64,000 nucleotides of DNA from an uncultured Sphingomonas sp. (GTDB lineage: Bacteria > Pseudomonadota > Alphaproteobacteria > Sphingomonadales > Sphingomonadaceae). Positions 53,305-61,317 of this stretch are shown one piece after another. The notes under the pieces are model-generated. The model ran no database searches, was not told the origin of the DNA, and saw only the letters and a program-made list of their open reading frames with translations. Location: NCBI RefSeq assembly GCF_913776855.1, contig NZ_CAJYQD010000001.1, positions 44,736 through 108,735 on the forward strand. Direction: 5' to 3'. Every line of letters begins with the position of its first letter. Position 1 is the stretch's first letter. A program made the position numbers and the translations under genes.

Positions 53305-55088
53305 TGGAACATGGCACCGCGTCGCTGCTCCATGATTTCGCGCCGCTCTTGGGCGCGGCGCTGGTGTTCGTCCTGATCTTCCGCAAGCTGGGTTTGGGTG
53401 CGACGCTTGGCTATCTCGTCGCCGGCTCGGTCGTCGGGCCGCAGGTGCTGGGGCTGGTCGGCAACGCCGAATCGAAGCTCGCCATTGCGGAACTCGGCAT
53501 CACGCTGCTCCTGTTCCTCGTCGGCCTAGAGCTGTCGCCGTCGCGCCTGTGGCAGATGAAGCGCGACATTTTCGGCCTCGGCCTGATGCAGGTCGTGCTG
53601 TGCGGCGTCGCGATCACCGGAGTCGTATGGCTGGCGACCCATTTCAGCTGGGCCGCCGCGCTGGCGCTCGGCCTGCCGCTCGCCCTGTCGTCGACGGCGC
53701 AGGTCCTGCCGATGCTGCAATCGGCGGGGCGCATGAAGACGCCGTTCGGCGAACGGGCCTTTGCGATCCTGTTGTTCCAGGACCTGTCGATCGTTCCGCT
53801 CATCACCATCGTCGCCGCCCTGTCGCGCAATCCCGCGGATGCCGGTGGTCCGCCGGGATGGCAGCTGGCACTGTGGACGGTCGGCGCGGTCGTCGGGCTG
53901 ATCCTTGCCGGCCGCTTCCTGTTGCGCCCGCTCTTCCGCCTGATCGGCAATATGGGCGAGCGCGAAATGTTCGTGTTCGCCGGCCTGTTCACCGTGATTG
54001 CCAGTGCGGCGGTGATGCAGGCGCTGGGCCTGTCCACCGCGCTCGGCGCGTTCATCGCCGGCGTGATGCTGGCCGACAGCCCGTATCGCCACGAGCTGGA
54101 GGCCGACGTCGAACCGTTCCGGTCGATCCTGCTCGGCCTGTTCTTCCTCGCGGTCGGGATGATGCTCGATCTGGGCGCGATCGTCGAGCGACCGGTGTTC
54201 GTCGTCGGCATGGCGATTGCGCTGATCGCGACCAAGGGGCTGGTGATCTTCGGCCTTGGCCGGCTGTTCGGAATGCCGTGGCGCGGGGCGCTCGCGCTGG
54301 GACTGCTGCTCAGCCAGGGGGGCGAATTCGGCTTCGTGCTGTTCGCACAGGCGCAGAACGCGCTGCTGATCGCGCCCGAAGCCGCAAGCGTGTTCGGCGC
54401 GATCGTCACCCTGTCGATGGCGACCACCCCGTTCCTGATGATGGCGACGCGCAAGTTCCGCGCGGACCCCGACAAGAAGCATGGCGACACGCCGGAAGGG
54501 CCGCGCCATGACGGCGCCAGCGCAGTCGTCGCCGGCTATGGCCGTTTTGGACAGACGGTCGCGCAGATGCTGCTGGCGCAGGGGATCAGCGTCACGGTCA
54601 TCGATCGCGATGTGGAAATGATAGAAGTCGCCGATAGCTTCGGCATGAAGGTCTATTATGGCGATGGCACCCGCATCGACCTGCTACGCCTCGCCGGGGC
54701 GCAGGACGCCGCGCTGCTGCTGTTCTGCGTCGATGGCGATCCGTTCGAAATCGACACGATCGAGGCGATCCATCAGGCGTTTCCCGATGCCGGCATCTTC
54801 GTGCGCGCCTATGACCGCCGATCGGTCGTGAAGTTGGCCGGCGCCCCGGTACAGGGCGTGTTCCGCGAAGTCCTCGATTCCGCCGTCACCATGGCCCGTG
54901 CGGCGATGGTCAGTGTCGGGGTCGACGATGGCGAGATCGACCGGACCGAGGACCTGTACCGCAAGACCGATGCGAAGCGTCTGTCGCAGCAGTCCGAAAC
55001 CGGCGATCTTCGCGAAGGACGCGACATGATATTTACCCATGCCCGTGTCGCCGCCGCATCGGGTACGGTGCCGGACGACGCGGCATGA
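53304..55088 (+). CDS. CPA2 cation:proton antiporter with TrkA-N domain (KefC-like)
   Basis: The 594-aa protein has about 12 membrane helices in the N-terminal 380 residues (LGYLVAGSVVGPQVLGLV and GLSTALGAFIAGVMLADSPYRHELE). A RCK/TrkA-N nucleotide-binding domain then starts at VAGYGRFGQTVAQMLLAQG. It likely exports K+ or Na+ in exchange for protons and may be gated by NAD(H) or glutathione adducts. It is translationally coupled to the scaffold gene and to the DgkA-like gene (ATGA). Confidence 0.93.
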   Translation: MEHGTASLLHDFAPLLGAALVFVLIFRKLGLGATLGYLVAGSVVGPQVLGLVGNAESKLAIAELGITLLLFLVGLELSPSRLWQMKRDIFGLGLMQVVLCGVAITGVVWLATHFSWAAALALGLPLALSSTAQVLPMLQSAGRMKTPFGERAFAILLFQDLSIVPLITIVAALSRNPADAGGPPGWQLALWTVGAVVGLILAGRFLLRPLFRLIGNMGEREMFVFAGLFTVIASAAVMQALGLSTALGAFIAGVMLADSPYRHELEADVEPFRSILLGLFFLAVGMMLDLGAIVERPVFVVGMAIALIATKGLVIFGLGRLFGMPWRGALALGLLLSQGGEFGFVLFAQAQNALLIAPEAASVFGAIVTLSMATTPFLMMATRKFRADPDKKHGDTPEGPRHDGASAVVAGYGRFGQTVAQMLLAQGISVTVIDRDVEMIEVADSFGMKVYYGDGTRIDLLRLAGAQDAALLLFCVDGDPFEIDTIEAIHQAFPDAGIFVRAYDRRSVVKLAGAPVQGVFREVLDSAVTMARAAMVSVGVDDGEIDRTEDLYRKTDAKRLSQQSETGDLREGRDMIFTHARVAAASGTVPDDAA

Positions 55089-55357
55089 AGGGACGGCCGC
55101 TCGGTGGGCGGCCGGGTTTCGCGTTCGCCGCATTGTGCGCGGCCGTTCGGCGTGAAGCCAGCTTCCGGACCCAACTCGCCTTCGCCGCTTCGACCGGTAT
55201 CGCGCTGGAGGGGGTGGTCGATCTGCTGCACCCCGGCCACCATCCCGAAATTGGCGTCGGGAAGGATATCGCGGCAGGCGCGGTGCTGGTGGCTGCCATG
55301 TCTGCCGTGATCGTCGCAGCGGCGATGGTGGTCGACACATTGGAGTTGTTGCGATGA
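55085..55357 (+). CDS. DgkA-like (undecaprenol/diacylglycerol kinase) protein, internally shortened
   Basis: The 90-aa protein matches both ends of the DgkA family: FAFAALCAAVRREASFRTQLAFAA at the start and GIALEGVVDLLHPGHHPEIGVGKDIAAGAVL at the end. Between these the usual second transmembrane stretch and part of the loop are missing, about 30-40 residues compared with typical 115-125 aa. The conserved Asn before the catalytic Glu is also replaced (STGIALEG). It overlaps its neighbours at both ends, so it is still translated. Kinase activity is doubtful. Confidence 0.72.
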   Translation: MKGRPLGGRPGFAFAALCAAVRREASFRTQLAFAASTGIALEGVVDLLHPGHHPEIGVGKDIAAGAVLVAAMSAVIVAAAMVVDTLELLR

Positions 55358-55689
55358 ACTTCCTGCTCCTCGCCGCTGCGCTGTCGGGCGCGATGGCGGT
55401 CGCGGCTGGTGCGTTCGGGGCGCATGGTGCCTCCGGACTCGCTGCCGACTGGTTGAAGACCGGCGGGCAGTATCAGCTGGCCCATGCCATCGCCGCGCTG
55501 GTCGCGATGAACCTCGCCGCGCGCGGGCCGGGCTGGTTGTTCGTCGCCGGTGGCTTGCTGTTCGGCGGGTCGCTTTACGCGATGGCGCTAGGCGGACCGC
55601 GCGGCCTGCTGGGGCCGATAACACCGCTCGGCGGTCTGGCGATGATTCTCGGCTGGCTGTGGCTCGGCTGGATCGCCCTGCGGCGCTGA
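55354..55689 (+). CDS. DUF423 family membrane protein
   Basis: A 111-aa protein with four transmembrane segments and the family marks AVAAGAFGAHG and LAHAIAALVAMNLAARG. The function is unknown (YgdD family). It starts inside the stop of the DgkA-like gene (ATGA). The run ends at a 9-bp hairpin. Confidence 0.9.
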   Translation: MNFLLLAAALSGAMAVAAGAFGAHGASGLAADWLKTGGQYQLAHAIAALVAMNLAARGPGWLFVAGGLLFGGSLYAMALGGPRGLLGPITPLGGLAMILGWLWLGWIALRR

Positions 55690-55701
55690 GCGTGGCGACT
55701 G

Positions 55702-55737
55702 GCGCCGACGGCTTTTCCGCAAGTGCGGCGTCGGCGC
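55702..55737. terminator. Bidirectional hairpin between the DUF423 and GNAT genes
   Basis: Perfect arms GCGCCGACG (55702-55710) and CGTCGGCGC (55729-55737) with an 18-nt loop lie between the convergent genes. No long T-tract follows on either strand, so termination may be partial. Confidence 0.6.
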
Positions 55738-55771
55738 ACGCTACGGCCGTCCTCTCCACGACCCGCCGCGC

Positions 55772-56209
55772 TTAATCGACCGCTATGCCATAGGTGTGGA
55801 ATTGCGCGTCGCGTTCCCAACCGGCGCGGACATACAGCGCGTGTGCGGCGCTGTTGTCGACGGCCGTCGATAATGTCATCCGCGCCGCGCCGATCGACCG
55901 GGCATGGTCGCACGCCGCCGCCAGCAATGCTTCTCCAACCCCGCGTCCGCGTGCTTCCGGCGCGACGAACAGGTCGTTCAGGATCAGGGTCGATCGCATC
56001 CGGACGGACGAGAAGCAGGGGTATAGCTGCACGAAGCCCGCGCCGTCGTCGGCCAGCAGGATCACCGATTGATCGCGCTCGATCCGGGCGGTCAGGAACG
56101 CCCGCGCGCCGTCGAGGTCACCGTTCTGGCCATAGAATTGGCGATAGGCGTCGAACAACGGCACGAGCCGATCGAGATGCTGCAACGTCGCACGGCAGAT
56201 AGTCACCAT
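55772..56209 (-). CDS. GNAT family N-acetyltransferase
   Basis: The 145-aa protein has the GNAT fold: N-terminal RATLQHLDRLVPLFDAYRQFYGQ, LNDLFVAPEARGRGVGEALL with the acetyl-CoA loop (RGRGVG), and a C-terminal YVRAGWERD. The substrate is unknown. The 160 bases to trpE contain the weak hairpin GGAAG-tgccag-CTTCC and nothing else recognised. Confidence 0.9.
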   Translation of the reverse strand: MVTICRATLQHLDRLVPLFDAYRQFYGQNGDLDGARAFLTARIERDQSVILLADDGAGFVQLYPCFSSVRMRSTLILNDLFVAPEARGRGVGEALLAAACDHARSIGAARMTLSTAVDNSAAHALYVRAGWERDAQFHTYGIAVD

Positions 56210-56369
56210 GGCCTTCCTCGCTCACCGGGACGGAAGTGCCAGCTTCCGCCCGTCCGTGGGATGTTCGCGCAACGACCGAATCGAGCGATTTCCAACGCTC
56301 GACCGTACACCGTCGCGCGTCATCCTACCGCTGCTACATGAACGTACCGCAAATTTCGCCGCTGGCGGG

Positions 56370-57866
56370 CTATTGTCCGAAGCGACCCTTGCTGGCCTGC
56401 GACACCGCTTCGCGCGCGGCGGCGAGCAGCGCGCCGGCCTTCGCCTCGCATTCGCGCTGTTCATAGGCGGGGTCGCTGTCGGCGACGATGCCTGCACCCG
56501 ACTGGACGTGCATCATCCCGTCCTTGACCACCGCGGTGCGCAGCACGATGCACGAGTCCATCGACCCGTCGGGGCTGAAATAGCCGACGCCGCCTGCATA
56601 GGCGCCGCGCCGTTCCTGCTCCAGTTCGGCGATGATCTGGCACGCCCGGACCTTGGGCGCCCCCGACACCGTACCCGCCGGAAATCCGGCGAACAGCGCG
56701 TCGAGGGCATCGGCATCGGACCGTAACGTGCCGACCACGTTCGACACGATGTGCATGACATGGCTGTAGAATTCGACGGTATAGCTGTCGGTCACCCGCA
56801 CGCTGCCGGTCGATGCCACCCGTCCGACATCGTTGCGGCCAAGGTCCAGCAGCATCAGATGTTCGGCGCGTTCCTTGGGATCGGCGAGCAGGCTGGTGCG
56901 GTTCGCCTCGTCTTCCGCCGCCGTGGCGCCGCGGGGGCGGGTCCCGGCGATCGGCCGGATCGTCACCTCGCCATCGCGCAGCCGCACGAGAATTTCCGGG
57001 CTGGACCCGGTGAGTGCGAAGCCGGGCAGGTCGAGGTGATAGAGGAACGGCGACGGGTTGATCCGTCGCAATGCCCGGTACAATTCGAACGGTTGCAGCG
57101 GAAACGGCGTGGTAAAACGCTGTGCCAGGACGACCTGAAAAATGTCACCGGCCGCGATATATTCCTTCGCCGCCGCGACCATCTCGCCATAACGGCCGGC
57201 GGGCAGGACGGGGGTCAGCGCCAGGTCCGGGACTTCGGACAGCCGGGCCGGCGCGGGCAGGGCGGCGGCGTCGAGCGCGGCTTCGGTCGCTTCGATCCGC
57301 TCCGCCGCCGCCTCGATGCTGGCGCCGGGCCATACCGGTGCGACGACGAACAGCGTGTCGGACAGCCGGTCGAACACCAGCAGCACGGTCGGCCGCACGA
57401 ACATCATGTCGGGCAGGCCCAGGGCATCCTCCGCCACCTGCGGCAGCGTTTCGACCAGTCCGACCGTCTCGTAACCGAAATAGCCGACCAGACAGGCCAG
57501 CGCGCGCGGCAGGGCGGCCGGCACGTCCATCCGGCACTGTCCGACCAGCGTCCGCAGCGCGGCGAGCGTCGGCTCTTCGCACGCAACGAACGCGGCGCGA
57601 TCGGTCAGCCAGTGGCCATTGATCGCTGCATCATTTCCGTTGCCCCGGAACACTAGGTCGGGGGCCAGCCCCAACAGGCTGTAACGGCCCCGCACCGACC
57701 CGCCTTCGACCGATTCCAGCAGAAAATCGCCCCGCCCCGGCTGGATCAGTTTCAGCGCGGCGGCGACCGGCGTTTCGGTATCGGCCACCCGTGTCGTCCA
57801 CAGCAGCGCCGGTTGCCCGCTGGACAGCGCGGCGCGGGCGGCCTCTACCCCCTCGATCCCGCTCAT
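56370..57866 (-). CDS. trpE: Anthranilate synthase component I
   Basis: TrpE makes anthranilate from chorismate in tryptophan synthesis. The 498-aa protein has the C-terminal chorismate-binding domain (RPIAGTRPRGATAAEDEANRT, ERAEHLMLLDLGRNDVGRV, GTVSGAPKVRA and a final YAGGVGYFS). The start overlaps the ppiD stop by ATGA. The glutamine amidotransferase subunit trpG and trpD/C do not follow; the next gene is an unrelated GNAT protein. Confidence 0.96.
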   Translation of the reverse strand: MSGIEGVEAARAALSSGQPALLWTTRVADTETPVAAALKLIQPGRGDFLLESVEGGSVRGRYSLLGLAPDLVFRGNGNDAAINGHWLTDRAAFVACEEPTLAALRTLVGQCRMDVPAALPRALACLVGYFGYETVGLVETLPQVAEDALGLPDMMFVRPTVLLVFDRLSDTLFVVAPVWPGASIEAAAERIEATEAALDAAALPAPARLSEVPDLALTPVLPAGRYGEMVAAAKEYIAAGDIFQVVLAQRFTTPFPLQPFELYRALRRINPSPFLYHLDLPGFALTGSSPEILVRLRDGEVTIRPIAGTRPRGATAAEDEANRTSLLADPKERAEHLMLLDLGRNDVGRVASTGSVRVTDSYTVEFYSHVMHIVSNVVGTLRSDADALDALFAGFPAGTVSGAPKVRACQIIAELEQERRGAYAGGVGYFSPDGSMDSCIVLRTAVVKDGMMHVQSGAGIVADSDPAYEQRECEAKAGALLAAAREAVSQASKGRFGQ

Positions 57867-59815
57867 TGTGCCGGCGCGGGGGTGGCCCCGCCGACCAGCT
57901 CGTTCCGGACGCGGTTGATCGCCTGCTCGTTGCGCTTCACCCCGACCTGACGGCGCACCGCCTCGACGAATTGCTCGGCATATTCGCCACCGGTCATGCG
58001 ACTCAGTTCGCGTCCGACACCGGTAATCGCCGCCTTGTCGTTCGTCGCATCGCCGCGCTGGATGTCGTCGAGATAGACGATCAGCCAGCCTTCGCCGTTC
58101 GGTGCCGCGGTCAGCTTGGCCTTTTTCGGCGCCATCGAGAACATCAGCTGGAGTGCGGCGGGCACCTGCTGTCCCAGCTGCGACAGCTGCGCGCGCGATG
58201 CGGTAACCGGACGCGGAGCGGGCAGGCGCGTACCCGACTGGGCAACGGCGGTGCCGATCGGCATCCCGCCATTCACCTTGGTCAGGATTTGCTGCGCCAC
58301 CGCGCGGGCTGCCTTCAGTGCCTGGTCCTGCTTGTACTGGCCGATCACCTGCTCGCGAATTTCCGCAAGCGGGCGCGGGGCGGCGCGGGTCACGTCACCG
58401 GTCGACACGAGGGCGAAGGTGCCATCGGCGGCGGTCTGTACGATCTGGGGCGCATCGCCGGATTCGGCGGCGAAGCCGGCTTCGATGATCGGGGCCAGCG
58501 CAGGGTCGGGCTGTGCCGGCTTCAGCGGGTCGATGCCCTGCGCCGTAACCGGGGCGGTCGCCTGTGCCGACAGCTTGGAGTCCTTCACGATTTCATCGAA
58601 CGTCGCGCCATCGGTGATGCCGCCGTCGATCTTTTCCTGGACGGCTCCCAGCGCGGTCGCGCCCTTGGTCTTGGTCAATTCGGCGACCAGTTCCGGACGG
58701 GCCTGTTCAAGGGTCTTGCCCGGCACCTGCGTGACCGCGTCGACCTTCAGCACCACGAAGCCCAGCGGCGACTGGATCGGCCCGGCGACCGCACCCTGCT
58801 GTGCACCGAACGCTGCGTCCGCGACGGCAGGCGAGGTCTTTCCGGCCAGCTGCCCCTTGGTCTGCCCGGTGAAGTTGGTCGCTTCGAGGCCGATCGCACC
58901 GGCAGCGGCGGTCAGCGCCTGTCCGCCGCGGACGGCCTGCGCCAGCTTGTTGGCAGCGGCCTGATCGGCAACGACCACCTGCGACACACTCCGCGTCTGC
59001 GACGGTGCGAATCGAGCCGCGTTGGTGCGATAGGCGGCCTGGATTTCCGCATCGGTCGGCGCCGATTGCGCCAGGACGCTGGCCGGGGTGACGATCGCAT
59101 AGCGGATCACCCGGCGTTCCGGCACGGTATAGCGCGCGCGATTGGCGGTGTAATAGGCCTGCAACTGCTGGTCGGTCGGTGCCGCCGGCGCCGGGAAGGC
59201 GGCGGTCGGCACGATCGCGACCTGCCCGCTACGCGCCTCCTTGGCGAGCGAGGCATAGGGCAGGGCCAGCTGCTGCGGCAGGTAGCTGCTCTCCAGCGTG
59301 CGGGCGAGCATCAGGCGGGTAAGCGTGGCACGGCGGATATCGTCGCGCAACTGCTGCGGCGTGATGCGGGCACGGGCCAGCGCCTGTTCGAACGTGCGTT
59401 GGTCGAACTTGCCGTCCAGCCCCTGAAACGCCGGCAGGCTGGCGATCTGTCCGTCTACATAGCGGTCGGACACGACCAGCCCGTGATCCTGCGCGAACTG
59501 GCGCAGCGCGAGATCGGAAATGGCCCGGTTCAGCGACCCTTCGAACCCGCCGCGCGCGATGTATTGCGCGGTATCCAGCCCCGGCTGCCGCTGCGCCGCC
59601 TGCTGCACGTCGCCGCGGATGCGCTCGGTCAGCACCGTGTCGGTCAGCTTGTCATCGCCCACGGTCGCAACGGTCGCCCCGTTGCCGCCCAGCGCCGACG
59701 GACGCAGCCCGTTGAGGTCGGCCATGGCAAAGCCGATGGCGATGACCGCCAGCAACAGCAGGCCGACAAAGATGCCGACCTTCGACTTGGTCATGCGCCT
59801 GAAGAAACCGAGCAT
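57863..59815 (-). CDS. PpiD-like periplasmic peptidyl-prolyl isomerase
   Basis: A 650-aa inner-membrane-anchored SurA/PpiD protein. The N-terminal anchor is residues about 13-33 (VGIFVGLLLLAVIAIGFAMA), then a SurA-N-like chaperone domain, a parvulin domain near residues 265-360 and a long helical C-terminus. It assists folding of outer-membrane proteins. It sits upstream of trpE and divergent from tpiA. The track ORF extends 226 residues into tpiA in the wrong frame. Confidence 0.9.
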   Translation of the reverse strand: MLGFFRRMTKSKVGIFVGLLLLAVIAIGFAMADLNGLRPSALGGNGATVATVGDDKLTDTVLTERIRGDVQQAAQRQPGLDTAQYIARGGFEGSLNRAISDLALRQFAQDHGLVVSDRYVDGQIASLPAFQGLDGKFDQRTFEQALARARITPQQLRDDIRRATLTRLMLARTLESSYLPQQLALPYASLAKEARSGQVAIVPTAAFPAPAAPTDQQLQAYYTANRARYTVPERRVIRYAIVTPASVLAQSAPTDAEIQAAYRTNAARFAPSQTRSVSQVVVADQAAANKLAQAVRGGQALTAAAGAIGLEATNFTGQTKGQLAGKTSPAVADAAFGAQQGAVAGPIQSPLGFVVLKVDAVTQVPGKTLEQARPELVAELTKTKGATALGAVQEKIDGGITDGATFDEIVKDSKLSAQATAPVTAQGIDPLKPAQPDPALAPIIEAGFAAESGDAPQIVQTAADGTFALVSTGDVTRAAPRPLAEIREQVIGQYKQDQALKAARAVAQQILTKVNGGMPIGTAVAQSGTRLPAPRPVTASRAQLSQLGQQVPAALQLMFSMAPKKAKLTAAPNGEGWLIVYLDDIQRGDATNDKAAITGVGRELSRMTGGEYAEQFVEAVRRQVGVKRNEQAINRVRNELVGGATPAPAQ

Positions 59816-59944
59816 CCGTGCAACCGATCGAAAGGAATGAAAGGATGCTGCTTTAGAAGGCGGTCGCGCCCGCTTCAAGGTTGCGTAGGCCGCCACATGC
59901 GCTATCGGCTGTAGAACATGTAAAACGCGCTGGGAGCCGTGGGT

Positions 59945-60691
59945 ATGAGTCGTCGCAAGCTGGTGGCTGGCAATTGGAAGATGCACGGGCTTCGCGGGCA
60001 ATTGGCCGAGGTCGCGGCGATCGATGCCGCCGCCGCCGCCGCGCCGGGCGTGGATGTCGCGCTGTGCGTGCCCGCAACGCTGGTCCATGCGGCGTCGGAC
60101 ATCGCGGGAACGATGCAGATCGGCGGGCAGGACGTCCACGCCAATGATCGCGGTGCGCATACCGGGTGCGTTTCCGCGGAGATGCTGGTCGAAGCCGGGG
60201 CGACCATCGTGATCGTCGGCCATAGCGAGCGCCGTGCCGACCAGAACGAAACCAGCCACGACGCCTGGGCGAAGGCCGCCGCCGGGCGCCGCCACGGCTT
60301 GAATGTCATCCTGTGTTGCGGCGAAACCGAGGCGGAGCGCGATGCTGGCCGTGCCGAACGCGTCGTGCAGGCGCAGATCGAGAAGTCGGTGCCGGAAGGA
60401 GCCAGCGGCGACTGGTTCACGCTTGCCTATGAGCCGCGCTGGGCGATCGGCACGGGGCGCACGCCATCCGCCGACGAAATCGCGCAGGTCCATGCGATCG
60501 CCCGTGCCAAGCTGCGTCAGATGGTCGGCGATGCCGCGGACGGCATCCGCATCCTGTATGGCGGATCGGTGACCGGCGCCAACGCCGCCTCGATCCTGTC
60601 GATCGACGATGTCGACGGCGCACTGGTCGGCGGGGCGAGTCTGACCGCCGAAAAGTTCGTGCCGATCATCGAAGCGGCGGCCCGGCTGTAA
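59945..60691 (+). CDS. tpiA: Triosephosphate isomerase
   Basis: TpiA interconverts glyceraldehyde-3-phosphate and dihydroxyacetone phosphate. The 248-aa protein has KLVAGNWKMHG with the catalytic Lys, VIVGHSERR with the His, AYEPRWAIGTG with the Glu, and YGGSVTGANA. The ATG at 59945 has GGGAG upstream; a GTG two codons earlier is also open. It is alone on the plus strand. Confidence 0.97.
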   Translation: MSRRKLVAGNWKMHGLRGQLAEVAAIDAAAAAAPGVDVALCVPATLVHAASDIAGTMQIGGQDVHANDRGAHTGCVSAEMLVEAGATIVIVGHSERRADQNETSHDAWAKAAAGRRHGLNVILCCGETEAERDAGRAERVVQAQIEKSVPEGASGDWFTLAYEPRWAIGTGRTPSADEIAQVHAIARAKLRQMVGDAADGIRILYGGSVTGANAASILSIDDVDGALVGGASLTAEKFVPIIEAAARL

Positions 60692-60776
60692 CCAGCGCCT
60701 GCGGAACGGCCAGCGTCAGTGTCGGTTCATCCCTGATATGCTAGGCACCGACTTTGCTCCAACCGGGAAGACGATC

Positions 60777-61184
60777 ATGCGAATCCTCAGTTTGTTGTCG
60801 ATCGCGCTGCTTGCCGCCAGCACGGCACCCGTGACGGCGCGCGAACGTGACAACGCGGCGGGAGAGGCCGCATTGTCGCGGATCACCGATCGGCGCGATG
60901 TCGGCAAGGCGGTCGACTGCATCAACCTGCGCGATATCCGGTCTAGCGAGATCGTGCCGAACACGGCCATCGTCTATCGGATGAACAACGGGACCCTGTT
61001 CGTGAATCGGCCGCAGGGTGGCGCCTTTCTCGACCGGGACGACATTCTGGTGACGCGCACGATCGGCACGCAGCTGTGCCGGATCGATATCGTAAACCTG
61101 CTCGACCGCAATTCGCGCATGATGAGCGGGTCGCTGTCGCTTGGCGACTTCGTACCCTATTCGCGATTGCCGGCACGCAACTGA
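60777..61184 (+). CDS. Exported DUF6491-like hypothetical protein
   Basis: The 135-aa protein begins with a signal peptide (MRILSLLSIALLAASTAPVTA, cleaved near ARE). The mature part has VDCINLRDIRSSEIVPNTAIVYR and later LCRIDIVNLLDRNSRM, typical of DUF6491-like exported proteins. Two cysteines (DCI and LCR) may form a disulfide. The start is the ATG at 60777. Function unknown. Confidence 0.75.
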   Translation: MRILSLLSIALLAASTAPVTARERDNAAGEAALSRITDRRDVGKAVDCINLRDIRSSEIVPNTAIVYRMNNGTLFVNRPQGGAFLDRDDILVTRTIGTQLCRIDIVNLLDRNSRMMSGSLSLGDFVPYSRLPARN

Positions 61185-61220
61185 TCCTCTTGCGCCCGGC
61201 GTCCGCTTCGCCCATATGGC

Positions 61221-61317
61221 GCGCGGGAGTCGGGCGGACGATGCCGTCGCCAACCCGGTCAGGTCCGGAAGGAAGCAGCCGCAACGATTTCGCAGCGGGT
61301 CGTCCGGCTCCCACCTC
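61221..61317 (+). ncRNA. ffs: Small bacterial signal recognition particle RNA (4.5S)
   Basis: The core GGTCAGGTCCGGAAGGAAGC is the nearly invariant SRP RNA tip (domain IV). The flanks pair to a long helix: GGGAG (61225-61229) with CTCCC (61308-61312), CGGACG with CGTCCG, giving a hairpin of about 97 nt. It is on the plus strand. Its end touches the stop codon of the convergent hydrolase gene at 61317. Confidence 0.95.

Noticed and set aside
57791-59914. 707-aa plus-strand ORF antisense to ppiD
   Set aside because: It has Arg-rich low-complexity sequence and mirrors the codon pattern of ppiD on the opposite strand.
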